Below are positions 9,324-17,788 of a DNA stretch of 64,000 nucleotides, one piece after another. The stretch is from the NCBI RefSeq assembly GCF_001811425.1, contig NZ_KV804728.1:33757-97756 (forward strand), given 5' to 3'. Origin of the DNA: Peptoniphilus_A sp001811425 (GTDB lineage Bacteria > Bacillota > Clostridia > Tissierellales > Peptoniphilaceae). A model generated the notes under the pieces. That model did no database searches. It saw nothing but the letters and a program-made list of their open reading frames with translations, and was not told the DNA's origin. Made by a program: the position numbers and the translations under genes. Every line of letters begins with the position of its first letter. Position 1 is the stretch's first letter.

Positions 9324-10871
9324 ATGAAAAGAAAAGATTTGGTTTTGATTGCTCATATTATATTACAAATTATTTTGTTCATACCTATAATTCCTTTTAT
9401 AAAGTATCATCAACGAAAAGATATAGGAATTATAATAATAATTTTGCTGAGTATTGTAAATTTTATTTCGTATGTAATTACTATTTTAAATTCTGAAAAT
9501 AAATTTGTAATAAAGCATAGTATACTCATTATATTATTTATAATATTTACATTGATAGAGGATTTAATATTAAGAGGTTTGTTAATAGGAAAACACATTG
9601 AATTAATCATATATAGCTTATTATTGCTAGAAAGTTTAGCGCTGATAAATTCAACATATAGGTTAAATATTAAAAAACTAATTATAACTATTATTCTTTT
9701 TATTTCAGCTTTAACAATGAATTATAATTATTCGTTATCCGATTTTATATATAAATATGTAGTTATTATTTTATTAATGAGTCCTAGTATTTCATATATA
9801 TTAGATAAAAAAATAAGACATAATAATAAAGGGGTAATTTTATATTTACAAATATGTTTTATTATTTCTTTTTGTATTTATAAGAAAATCAATAGTATTG
9901 AGATTATTTCAATTAGTGAGTACCTACTATTATCAATTATATCAATGGAGTTGGTATTACTATATAAAATTATGATAACGGATGTAAGAAAAGGATTAGC
10001 ACTATTTATCAAAGCCATGAGGAACCTATTTTTAGGTTATATTGTTTTATTTGTAATGCTATATTTAGTTGGTATTTCTGTAGTATATATTACTTTATTA
10101 TCTTTTTACTTTTTTATATATTTAGCAGAATTTAGAAGTTATAAGGAATATAAGAAACATCAAAGTGTTACTTTTGATGAATTATTAGATAGTTATTATG
10201 TTGAAATATATAGAAACAGAGAAATTGAAAGACTTAATACTTTAAAAATTCAGACATTCTTACATGATGATATACTTCAAATTATAATAGCTATACGTAG
10301 ATGGATTGAAGATAATTTGTTAGGCTCAGATAAAAATTATATATTACAGAATTTAGATAAATTGAATGATTTAATTCGACATGAAATTGATTCATTTAAT
10401 CCTAAGATTAAAGAGTATAGTTCTTTGTACGATGCATATAATAAACTTATATCAGATTTAGAAGATATGTATTTAAGTAAACAGATGCTTATTGAATTTG
10501 AATGTAAAAAAGATATTGAACTTTCATCACCTTATGATGAGCTAGTATATAAATGTATTAATGAGTTATTAATAAATGCGTTTAAGCATTCTAAAGGTTA
10601 CAACACTAATATTAGTCTGAAAGTAGAAAAAAATATAATTTACTTAACAGTTACAAACGTTGGAGATTATATAAAAGATAAAGATAAAATTAAAGAAGGC
10701 AATATAGGATTAAATATTCTAAGACTTAATTTAAAACAATACAGAGGCGTATTTGAATATAAAATATTTAAAAATAATGAAGAATTAGAAGAATCATATG
10801 TACAATTTAAAATAAAAATTCCATTAGATAGGAGAGTTATAAATGAAAATTTTGTTAATAGAAGATCATAA
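9324..10871 (+). CDS. Polytopic sensor histidine kinase of the cargo region
   Basis: This 515-residue protein has about eight hydrophobic segments in residues 1-270, a linker, and a cytoplasmic kinase core. The phosphoacceptor region reads FLHDDILQ with His314, the HD..Q style of kinases that partner LuxR/NarL-type regulators. The ATPase domain follows, with the N box NELLINAFKHS (Asn413, Asn418) and a G box GNIGLNILRL. A membrane sensor with many spans and no extracellular domain is typical of kinases that sense small peptides or membrane signals in bacteriocin and quorum systems; that is inference here. It overlaps the regulator gene by 29 bp, so the two are translationally coupled. Regulon motif copy A lies upstream. 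Confidence 0.85.
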   Translation: MKRKDLVLIAHIILQIILFIPIIPFIKYHQRKDIGIIIIILLSIVNFISYVITILNSENKFVIKHSILIILFIIFTLIEDLILRGLLIGKHIELIIYSLLLLESLALINSTYRLNIKKLIITIILFISALTMNYNYSLSDFIYKYVVIILLMSPSISYILDKKIRHNNKGVILYLQICFIISFCIYKKINSIEIISISEYLLLSIISMELVLLYKIMITDVRKGLALFIKAMRNLFLGYIVLFVMLYLVGISVVYITLLSFYFFIYLAEFRSYKEYKKHQSVTFDELLDSYYVEIYRNREIERLNTLKIQTFLHDDILQIIIAIRRWIEDNLLGSDKNYILQNLDKLNDLIRHEIDSFNPKIKEYSSLYDAYNKLISDLEDMYLSKQMLIEFECKKDIELSSPYDELVYKCINELLINAFKHSKGYNTNISLKVEKNIIYLTVTNVGDYIKDKDKIKEGNIGLNILRLNLKQYRGVFEYKIFKNNEELEESYVQFKIKIPLDRRVINENFVNRRS

Positions 10872-11448
10872 GATGGTAGCTACTTCCTTAAAAATGAGTT
10901 TAGAAACAGAACAATCTATTTCTGTAGATGTAATAGACTGTATTGAAAAACTTAATACAGATAAATCAATTCTTAGTTATGATCTATTACTAATAGATAT
11001 TAATTTGACAGGAATAGAAGGAACAATAAATGGCTTAGATGTGGCTGAAGAATTGATTAATAAATATGAAGATATAAAAATCGTAATTTTAACAGCGTAT
11101 AAATTAGACTTCTATATTAAAAGAGCTAAAGAAATTGGATGTAAAGGATTTATTTCTAAAGAAGAAGAGACAAGTAAACTAATAGATGATATAAAATCTA
11201 TAGCTCTTAAAGGTAAAGCGATCTTTCCAGAAGAAAATCATATGTTAGAACCATTAACAAAAAGTGAACTTCAAATAGTTAAACTATATTCAAACGGATT
11301 ATCAAGGAAAGAGTTAGCTAAAGAAGTAAATACAAATGTAAGAAGTCTGGCAGTATCTTTATCAAGAATATATCAAAAGTTAGGCGTTAGAAATTACCAA
11401 GAAATGATAGATAAAGTGCGTGAATTAGGATATGTTGATTCATTTTAG
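10843..11448 (+). CDS. LuxR/NarL-family response regulator
   Basis: This 201-residue regulator has a receiver domain with acidic pocket Glu7-Asp8, phosphoacceptor Asp52, Thr84 and Lys106. Its C-terminal helix-turn-helix (about 138-201) is of the LuxR type: LTKSELQIVKLYSNGLSRKE is the first half, followed by a recognition helix. A GGAG site sits before ATG 10843. It is the obvious candidate to bind the five CACAAAAGTTAGC motifs in this ICE, because it is the only complete DNA-binding regulator in the cargo and its own operon carries one copy. A second, decayed homologue is represented by the C-terminal fragment at 17237-17380. Confidence 0.88.
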   Translation: MKILLIEDHKMVATSLKMSLETEQSISVDVIDCIEKLNTDKSILSYDLLLIDINLTGIEGTINGLDVAEELINKYEDIKIVILTAYKLDFYIKRAKEIGCKGFISKEEETSKLIDDIKSIALKGKAIFPEENHMLEPLTKSELQIVKLYSNGLSRKELAKEVNTNVRSLAVSLSRIYQKLGVRNYQEMIDKVRELGYVDSF

Positions 11449-11453
11449 AGACA

Positions 11454-11486
11454 AGCATTAGAAATTTAGAATTCTAGTGCTTTTTT
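11454..11486 (+). terminator. Terminator after the response regulator
   Basis: AGCATTAGAA (11454-11463) pairs with TTCTAGTGCT (11472-11481), with one wobble, followed by a six-T run. Confidence 0.85.
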
Positions 11487-11499
11487 ATTGTACACTTTA

Positions 11500-12080
11500 G
11501 CATGAATAAATCATCAGCTATGCTGGTGGTAGGAAAATAAACTTTAGCTTAAAGTAAAAACTCCCGTGATAAACTATATATGTTACTGGCAGTATCATAA
11601 ATAGAATAGGGAGGTATCATAGATGGATAAAATAGTTTATCACATATATCTTGGGATTGTAAATATCACATAATATTTGCTCCAAAATACAGAAGACAAG
11701 TAATATATGAAAGATTAAAAAAAAATATAGGAAAAATTTTAAGGAATCTATTTGATAGAAAAGGAATATATATAATAGAAATAGAATGTTGTTCAGACCA
11801 TATTCATATGTTGTTTGAGATTTAACCAAAATACAGATATCTCAAATAACGGGTTATTTAAAAGGAAAAAGTGTTCTAATAATATTTGATAGACACACGA
11901 ATTTAAAATATAAAAATGAAAATATATATTTTGGGTGTAGAGGATATTATGTAGACACAGTAAAAAAATGCTAAAAAGATACAAAAATATATAAAAAATC
12001 AATAAAAAGAAGATCTCATGGAAGACCAAATAAGTATTAAAGAATATGTAGACTAATTTACGGGTAAGCAAGAGAACAAA
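11500..12080 (+). pseudogene. Decayed IS200/IS605-family TnpA transposase
   Basis: Starting near ATG 11623 and continuing in a shifted frame, the translation reads SLSHISWDCKYHIIFAPKYR and later CCSDHIHMLFEI, which is the Y1 transposase signature with its HIH metal-binding motif. A one-base loss after the first codons and several stop codons (from 11822 on) break the frame. The later parts, GYLKGKSVLIIFDRH-like and RGYYVDTV-like, are still readable across frames. Inverted sequence before the start (around 11560-11620) may be the subterminal hairpin of the element. No intact product is possible. Confidence 0.8.
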
Positions 12081-12099
12081 ATCAAAAAATGAATTGCTA

Positions 12100-12375
12100 G
12101 GATAATTCACCTATGGAGAATTTCTTCGGGATATAAAAAAAATTTACTATGGCAAAACATTTAAATCATTTAACGAACCAAAAAACAATAGAAGAATATA
12201 TAATATTACAACGAAGAAAGAATAAAGACAAAACTTGGATATTTAAGTCCGATTGAATATAGAAAATTAAATGCAGATTAGCTATGATTTTTCCTAGGGG
12301 AAATCTTTAGGACAAAAAACCAGAGACAAATATTTCTAGTTGTCTCTGGTATAAAGTCCAACTTTTTGGGATCAC
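12100..12375 (+). pseudogene. 3' remnant of an IS3-family (IS150-like) transposase with right end
   Basis: Across frames the sequence reads MENFFGI, then YGKTFKSFNE-like, EEYI, YYNEERIKTKLGYLSPIEYR, the C-terminal signature of IS3-family OrfB integrases (the rve domain end). Frameshifts and stops abolish it. An 11-bp perfect hairpin (ACCAGAGACAA 12319-12329 with TTGTCTCTGGT 12340-12350) and the end AGTCCAACTTTTTGGGATCAC match the usual right end of this family. The left part is missing, probably lost against the adjoining IS200 remnant. Confidence 0.8.
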
Positions 12376-12484
12376 CTTATTAAGTCGGTGGTTATGATTT
12401 ATTATATATTTTTACATAGACATAATATCATTTTTATAAATTATTCTCAATGGAACATAAAAAATTAGATGTTAGAAAAATATT

Positions 12485-12525
12485 CACAAAAGTTAGCAGA
12501 TTTATAAATTTATTTAAGTTACAAT
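12485..12525 (+). promoter_or_regulatory. Regulon motif copy B and -10 box before the first radical SAM module
   Basis: CACAAAAGTTAGC at 12485-12497, then TACAAT at 12520-12525 (22-bp gap). The ~120-base leader downstream contains a small hairpin, TTGGGGA (12560-12566) with TCCTCAA (12570-12576). The same hairpin occurs after motif copy D. Confidence 0.65.
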
Positions 12526-12650
12526 GCAACCAAGTAGATAAGAAAAGTAAGATTAGGGTTTGGGGATAATCCTCAATAATTGAAAATTAAGAACATCGGA
12601 ATAAGGATTGCAGTAGGTAGTAGTTTAAATTCAAACCAAGGAGTACAAAC

Positions 12651-14201
12651 ATGAAAATTGATAAATATATAAATGATATTAAAAGTCATATGATTGGTGA
12701 AAATTTTTTCAGGCTAGGTAAAGCATTCAGGACATTTAATAATTTTTACTTTTTGGATACAGGGACAGGGAAAGTATTTCAAGTAAGTGAACCAACTTAT
12801 AGAATCTTGGACTGTATCTTTAAAACTAATTCACTGGAAAAAATAAAAGAGATAGATATGGATGAAGATTTAATGGAAAAAGCCTTAGTTGAAATATGCT
12901 TGGAGATGAAGAAAAATAATTTGTTCTTAGCACCAGTAATTTCAAGAGAAAACATTGTTGGAAATCATATGAACTTAGAAAAAAATTTATCGAGCGAAAT
13001 GAGTTCAGTTACACTAGAACTGACTGAAAAATGTAACTTGCGTTGCAAGTATTGCATATATGGGGAAACGAATGAGAACTACAGATGTTTTGGCAGTAAA
13101 GATATGTCATTTGACACAGCAAGAAAAGCAATAGATTTTTTGATGGAACATTCTAAAAGAGATAAAAAAGTTTATATTGGGTTTTATGGAGGAGAACCTC
13201 TACTGAAGTTTGATTTAATTAAGGAGATTTGTGAATATACAGAAACGAATTTCCCTGATAGAGAAATAATGTATTCTATGACAACAAATGGAACTCTGAT
13301 TAATACTGAAATAGCAAAATATTTAGCGTCTAAGAGGAATCTCTCGTTAGTTATCAGCCTAGATGGTCCAGAAGATATTCATGATTCAAATAGAGTTTTT
13401 ATAAATAACAGAGGTTCATTTTCAGAGACAATGAAAGGACTGGAAAAATTTGTAAAATATAAAAACTTATTAGACGGGACTCATTTCTTTCTAGTAAGTA
13501 GTGTGCTAACACCACCCTATAATAATGAAAAAATAGAAAAGATTGATAAATTTTTTAATAAAATGGCGGAAAAATATTGTTTTGGATTTTTGACCTCATA
13601 TGTATCTAGAACAACTAAGGAAGAAGACTATGTTCCAATAATTATGAGAGAAGAAAATCAATGGGAAGATAATTTAAATGATTATTGGGTTTATGATCCA
13701 TTAAACATCTGGACTTTGGCAAATTTGGATAGAGATCCTTTTTTAAAGAAAACTCTTGTTAAAGAATCGTTAATTGGTATTCACAGAAGAAATATATCCG
13801 ATTCCCCAATTAGCTATTATTCTCTAAATGGATGTTGTGTTCCAGGTGGTAGACGATTATATGTTACGGTAAATGGCGAATATCTTCCATGTGAAAGAAT
13901 AGGAACGACACCATATATAGGCGATGTAAATAGAGGCCTAGATATAGAAAAGATAAAGAAAGAATATATTGATAAATTTATTGATGAAGAAATAAGATAT
14001 TGTGGAGAATGTTGGGCAATAAATTTGTGTAATAATTGTTATATAGACTGTTTTGATGATCACGGGATTAATTTTTCCCATAGACATGAGCTTTGTAAAA
14101 ACACTAGAGGTATTTTATGTGAAAATTTGTCTATATACCATGAAATTTTAGAAAAAAATCCTGAAATAATCAATGGTCTAAATGATATTATAATTGAATA
14201 A
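12651..14201 (+). CDS. Radical SAM/SPASM peptide maturase (CcpM-like)
   Basis: A 516-residue radical SAM enzyme. Residues 1-100 form an N-terminal region of the kind that recognises precursor leaders. The SAM-binding cluster is CNLRCKYC (Cys128, Cys132, Cys135), and YGGEPLL follows as the glycine motif. A SPASM-type Cys-rich C-terminus is present: GCCVPGG, LPCERI, CGECWAINLCNNC and a final HELCKN. Such enzymes install thioether or carbon-carbon crosslinks on Cys-rich peptides. The 78-residue precursor lies 24 bases downstream, so the pair is an obvious enzyme/substrate set. It resembles the clostridial CcpM class by memory; the chemistry is not known. An AAGGAG site precedes the start, and motif copy B drives it. 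Confidence 0.85.
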   Translation: MKIDKYINDIKSHMIGENFFRLGKAFRTFNNFYFLDTGTGKVFQVSEPTYRILDCIFKTNSLEKIKEIDMDEDLMEKALVEICLEMKKNNLFLAPVISRENIVGNHMNLEKNLSSEMSSVTLELTEKCNLRCKYCIYGETNENYRCFGSKDMSFDTARKAIDFLMEHSKRDKKVYIGFYGGEPLLKFDLIKEICEYTETNFPDREIMYSMTTNGTLINTEIAKYLASKRNLSLVISLDGPEDIHDSNRVFINNRGSFSETMKGLEKFVKYKNLLDGTHFFLVSSVLTPPYNNEKIEKIDKFFNKMAEKYCFGFLTSYVSRTTKEEDYVPIIMREENQWEDNLNDYWVYDPLNIWTLANLDRDPFLKKTLVKESLIGIHRRNISDSPISYYSLNGCCVPGGRRLYVTVNGEYLPCERIGTTPYIGDVNRGLDIEKIKKEYIDKFIDEEIRYCGECWAINLCNNCYIDCFDDHGINFSHRHELCKNTRGILCENLSIYHEILEKNPEIINGLNDIIIE

Positions 14202-14225
14202 AATAATTAAAAAGGAGGGAGTAAA

Positions 14226-14462
14226 GTGAAACAAATTAATCCAATAGGAAGGAAGCCAGGAGATTCTATTTATCCTATGGCTTGTTTCTGCTCATCAGAT
14301 GGATCAAATGATGGTGGAGTAGCGAATTTTAACTCAGCAAAAGGTAAAGATACCTGCAGCCATTGCGGTTGTTATTGTGATAGCTATGGGTTACCTTTTC
14401 AAGTAAATACTGGCACATATAAAAGCAACGCATCGTATACTGACAGAACCTCATCAATATAA
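14226..14462 (+). CDS. Cys-rich RiPP precursor peptide
   Basis: A 78-residue peptide starting at GTG, with a strong AAGGAGG eight bases upstream. It has no paralogue elsewhere in the window. A basic leader of about 17 residues ends in a Tyr-Pro-Met. It is followed by six cysteines: C-F-C at 20 and 22, then 44, 47, 49 and 51 in a CSHCGCYC cluster, separated by a Gly/Ser/Asn/Asp-rich stretch. The tail is Ser/Thr-rich. Position right after the radical SAM gene and its cysteine pattern mark it as the substrate. It recalls the CLI_3235-type (clostridial Cys-rich bacteriocin) precursors, but I cannot confirm family membership. Confidence 0.8.
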   Translation: MKQINPIGRKPGDSIYPMACFCSSDGSNDGGVANFNSAKGKDTCSHCGCYCDSYGLPFQVNTGTYKSNASYTDRTSSI

Positions 14463-14543
14463 TATGCAAGAAGTTAAATTATTATGTAGGTTAAGATATA
14501 GGTAGTAAGCAATTATAATAAGATCATGGTTATTTCAAGTTTT

Positions 14544-14584
14544 CAGAGCATACATATTGTTTTTCATATGTATGTTCTGTTTTT
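14544..14584 (+). terminator. Terminator after the 78-residue precursor
   Basis: A 14-bp stem (14544-14557 with 14566-14579, one wobble) is followed by TTTTT. It allows high precursor mRNA relative to the genes downstream. Confidence 0.85.
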
Positions 14585-14614
14585 GAATTGGCTTATTGAA
14601 TAGGAGAACTTTAT

Positions 14615-15130
14615 ATGAATAGAAATAAATTAATTAATATAATATTTTATATAAGTGGATTGGTATATTTATGTATATTAATTATGCTTTTATTTAAAGG
14701 GTTTTGGAAAAGAATGGATTCACAATCTATAAATTTAATTCCATTTAAAACAATATTTAACTACATAACTCTAATTGCTAGTCCTAAATTTGGATTTTCC
14801 GTAGAAAATATTGTTGGCAATATTTTATTATTTTTGCCCATGGGGATTTATTTAAATGTAATAACAGATCGGAATAAATTAAGTTTAACCATTATCATTT
14901 TGATTAGTATTTTAGTGGAAGTTATTCAATATTTGTTCAATCTTGGCATTTTAGATATTGACGATATTATATTGAATTCTATTGGTGGATTTATAGGAAT
15001 AAAGACTTATAATTTTCTACTAACTAAATTCAAAACTAGAGATAAAATAAAAAGAATCACTATAGCAGCTTCTATCATGATATTTATTTTGATATGCGTT
15101 GTTTTATTCTATCAAAATATATATTTATAG
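14615..15130 (+). CDS. VanZ-family membrane protein
   Basis: A 171-residue protein with four to five hydrophobic helices. It has the VanZ pattern: NLIPF near residue 42, NIVGNILLFLPMG near 66-78, a Glu-x-x-Gln in VEVIQYLFN, and DIDDIILNSIGG. VanZ-like proteins give low-level resistance to glycopeptides and other envelope-active agents. In RiPP clusters they often sit as accessory or immunity genes, so self-protection against the peptide of this module is a reasonable inference. It has a GGAGA site and lies behind the precursor terminator. Confidence 0.8.
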   Translation: MNRNKLINIIFYISGLVYLCILIMLLFKGFWKRMDSQSINLIPFKTIFNYITLIASPKFGFSVENIVGNILLFLPMGIYLNVITDRNKLSLTIIILISILVEVIQYLFNLGILDIDDIILNSIGGFIGIKTYNFLLTKFKTRDKIKRITIAASIMIFILICVVLFYQNIYL

Positions 15131-15468
15131 TAAGAGAGTATGGGTTAATATAAATGAATATAACTTATTAAAATATGGGCAACTAAATATTTTACGGAGA
15201 CATAATGTATGTTATGAGAATATATATTTATAAATAAATGGATGATTTAATTAATCTTTATTAAAGAATAAAACTTGAAATTATTCAATTATTACACTTA
15301 TTGAACTAGTATCAACTATTATCCAAGTGATATCTACAATTATTTTAGCTTATTTTTGAATAAAGAATTAAAGGAAACAAGAATAGAATCATCTCAGTGA
15401 GAAATGTATCGCAAAGAAGACAATCTAAGATATTTGATGTACTAAAAGTTATGATAGGGGATTTCAAT
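15131..15468 (+). other. Intergenic region before the exporter, no gene seen
   Basis: About 340 AT-rich bases with no supported short gene, terminator or motif copy. The frame upstream of ATG 15469 stays open to 15397, but no ribosome site is present there. Confidence 0.4.
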
Positions 15469-17238
15469 ATGTGTAAGAACAGGTTCAAAACAAATATATT
15501 TTCAAATTTAAGCAAAATATTCAAATGTATTATGAACTTAGATAGCAAATATATTTTCATTTCTTTTGTATATACTATAATAGGTGGGGTACTACCATCA
15601 TTATCTATCATTACTATGCAAAGAATCATTAATAAAATACAAACTGGGAGTGATTTGAAAAGTACTGCTTTAATTATTTTTTTATATCTAGGTATAGAAA
15701 TATTTTCGATAATTTCAAGTAATATTATTTCCTATTATAATTCAAGCTTTAGTTTAAAATTTTCATTAAAATCATCAGAGAGGATTTTGTTTAAAGCTTC
15801 AAAGCTTTCTTTGTCTGATTATGAAAATAGTAAAACTTATGATTTAATAAATAGGGCTCAAAATGGAGGTGGAACTAGGCTATTAGATTATTATTTTGAG
15901 TTTACAAATATTATAAAACAGTTTATAACTTTGATATCATACTTATTAATTTTATTAACTTTTAGATTTTGGTTGGTATTCGCAATAATAGTTCTACCTT
16001 TTGTGCGATACATTATAAGCAATAATTATAATCGGAAAAGCTTTAATATTATAAAAAAAAGAACTAATGAACAAAGAAAAAATTGGTATATTACATATCT
16101 ATTAACATACGGGAGTTTTTTTAAAGAATTAAAGATATTTAATTTATTCAATTATTTCATTAAAAAATATAGAAACTTTAATGAAAAATTTAATGATGAA
16201 GATTTACAACTTTCTAAAGATAGAACTATCACAAATAGTTTTTTATCGTTATTAGATATAATTATTGATGGAATGTTGTTATTTTATATTTTGAAGATGG
16301 GAATAGATGGAAACATATTAATAGGTAGTGTAATGATGTATGTTAGTACATTAACCGATTCAAAGGAAGGCATTTCTATGATACTTACGGGGATTTCAAA
16401 TCTTATAAATGAAAGCTTATTTATAGATCAATTATTTGAGTATTTAAATTTACCTGAGGAAAATAATAGCGGAAAAATTAAAATAGACTTGATAAAATCT
16501 ATTGAATTAAGGGATGTTTCATTTAAATACGAGAATGATGATAAATATGTATTAAAAAATATCAATTTAAAGATTAATGGAGATGAAAAAGTTGCACTCT
16601 TAGGAGTAAATGGAAGTGGTAAGACAACTTTAATTAAACTAATTATGGGATTTTATCAAAATTATGAGGGCGAAATTTTAATTAATGAAATTAATCTTGA
16701 GTTAATAGATAGGTTATCCTTATTAGATAGAATATCGACTTTATTTCAAGATTTTGCTAAATATGAAACGACATTAAGGAAGAATATAGCATTTGGCAAC
16801 CTCGAAATATTAAATAAAAATGAAGATTTAAATATTATATTAAATAAATTTAAAATAAATGACATGCTTAATGAAAATGAAATTGAGTTAGACACTCAAC
16901 TTGGGTCATTATTTGATAATGGGATAAACTTGTCAATGGGACAATGGCAAAAAGTAGCTTTAGCAAGAGCATTTACTAAAAATTCTGATTTATATATCTT
17001 AGACGAGCCAAATGCATCAATGGATTTGATTACTGAGTATGAAATATTTGAACTCTATGAAAGCATATTAGAAAATAAAATGGGTATCATAATTATTCAT
17101 AAACTGAACAATATAACTAAAATTGTGGATAGGATAATAGTTTTAGATGAGGGAGAATTAGTTGAATCTGGAACACATGAAAATTTAATTAAGAATAACA
17201 AACTGTACTATAGGTTATATAATTTAAATAAGATTTAG
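15469..17238 (+). CDS. ABC exporter (fused permease-ATPase) of the first peptide module
   Basis: The start at ATG 15469 is chosen because AGGGG lies 9 bases upstream; earlier in-frame methionines (15397, 15451) lack this. The protein is about 589 residues. Residues ~20-320 hold the six-helix membrane domain. The ATPase has Walker A GVNGSGKTTL, a Q-loop LFQDFAKYE, signature LSMGQWQK, Walker B DLYILDEPNAS and an H-loop IIIIHK. There is no C39 peptidase domain at the N-terminus, so it exports but does not cleave leaders. It probably secretes the modified peptide. Its stop codon abuts an unrelated response-regulator fragment, a recombination joint. Confidence 0.82.
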   Translation: MCKNRFKTNIFSNLSKIFKCIMNLDSKYIFISFVYTIIGGVLPSLSIITMQRIINKIQTGSDLKSTALIIFLYLGIEIFSIISSNIISYYNSSFSLKFSLKSSERILFKASKLSLSDYENSKTYDLINRAQNGGGTRLLDYYFEFTNIIKQFITLISYLLILLTFRFWLVFAIIVLPFVRYIISNNYNRKSFNIIKKRTNEQRKNWYITYLLTYGSFFKELKIFNLFNYFIKKYRNFNEKFNDEDLQLSKDRTITNSFLSLLDIIIDGMLLFYILKMGIDGNILIGSVMMYVSTLTDSKEGISMILTGISNLINESLFIDQLFEYLNLPEENNSGKIKIDLIKSIELRDVSFKYENDDKYVLKNINLKINGDEKVALLGVNGSGKTTLIKLIMGFYQNYEGEILINEINLELIDRLSLLDRISTLFQDFAKYETTLRKNIAFGNLEILNKNEDLNIILNKFKINDMLNENEIELDTQLGSLFDNGINLSMGQWQKVALARAFTKNSDLYILDEPNASMDLITEYEIFELYESILENKMGIIIIHKLNNITKIVDRIIVLDEGELVESGTHENLIKNNKLYYRLYNLNKI

Positions 17239-17380
17239 AAAAGAACTTTCTCAAAAGCTAAATACTAATGTGAGAAGTTTATCAGTTACCATATCTAGGA
17301 TATATCAAAAGTTGAATGTGAGAAATTATCAAGGAATGGTAGATAGAGTAAGAGAGCTAGGATATATTAATCCATTTTAA
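17237..17380 (+). pseudogene. Orphan C-terminal helix-turn-helix fragment of a second response regulator
   Basis: In the frame starting at 17237, 47 codons run to TAA at 17378 and align almost residue for residue with the last 47 of the complete regulator at 10843: RKELSQKLNTNVRSLSV against RKELAKEVNTNVRSLAV, then the same RIYQKL, VRNYQ and VRELGY. The receiver domain and the first half of the helix-turn-helix are gone, and the fragment begins within the exporter's stop codon. It shows that a second kinase/regulator pair once stood here and was replaced by the exporter. Confidence 0.85.
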
Positions 17381-17425
17381 AGAAAAATATTATATAGAAA
17401 ATACATTGAATAATAAAATTAGATC

Positions 17426-17463
17426 AGAGATATTAGAATATTTTAACTTGTATCTCTTTTAAT
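17426..17463 (+). terminator. Terminator of the lost regulator operon
   Basis: AGAGATA (17426-17432) with TATCTCT (17451-17457), then TTTTAATTTG. It is positioned after the regulator fragment as in the intact operon at 11454. Confidence 0.65.
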
Positions 17464-17519
17464 TTGTATAAAAATATGTATAAATTTACGTTAATCTATA
17501 TGCGTTAGTTAATTTTATG

Positions 17520-17559
17520 CACAAAAGTTAGCTGAAAAAATGGTATCTAGATATAAAAT
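17520..17559 (+). promoter_or_regulatory. Regulon motif copy C and -10 box before CXXX module 1
   Basis: CACAAAAGTTAGC at 17520-17532, with TAAAAT at 17554-17559 (21-bp gap, one less than in the other copies). The CXXX precursor begins 64 bases downstream. Confidence 0.62.
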
Positions 17560-17623
17560 TATAAGTGATGATTAAATTGTAAATAGTAATAACATTAAAA
17601 AATTTTGAAAGGTGAGTGAGATA

Positions 17624-17788
17624 ATGAATTATTCAAGCAAAATTAAAACAAAAGAACAAACAGTAACTCCACTTAACGTATGTAAATTTGTTTGCGTACA
17701 AACATGTAGGTATAGCTGTACAGCTAAAAATGCAGCAGATCATCCAAGATTTGGAAGTAAAAATTTAATTAACAAAAATGATAAATAA
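17624..17788 (+). CDS. CXXX-repeat RiPP precursor of module 1
   Basis: A 54-residue peptide preceded by AAGGTGAG. Cysteines lie at 20, 24, 28 and 32, exactly four residues apart, followed by a Cys-free tail rich in Asn, Lys and Ala. The N-terminus has YSSKI at 3-7, shared with the other two precursors of this kind (YESKI, YSSKI). It overlaps the following radical SAM gene by 11 bp, so translation is coupled. It is the shortest Cys array of the three. It is very likely the substrate of the adjacent enzyme; this gene is too short to appear in ordinary ORF lists. Confidence 0.78.
   Translation: MNYSSKIKTKEQTVTPLNVCKFVCVQTCRYSCTAKNAADHPRFGSKNLINKNDK

Noticed and set aside
11617..12110. Two minus-strand frames of 70 and 105 codons across the IS200 remnant
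   Set aside because: They are antisense to recognisable transposase sequence and have low-complexity Phe/Leu/Ile content typical of AT-rich shadows.
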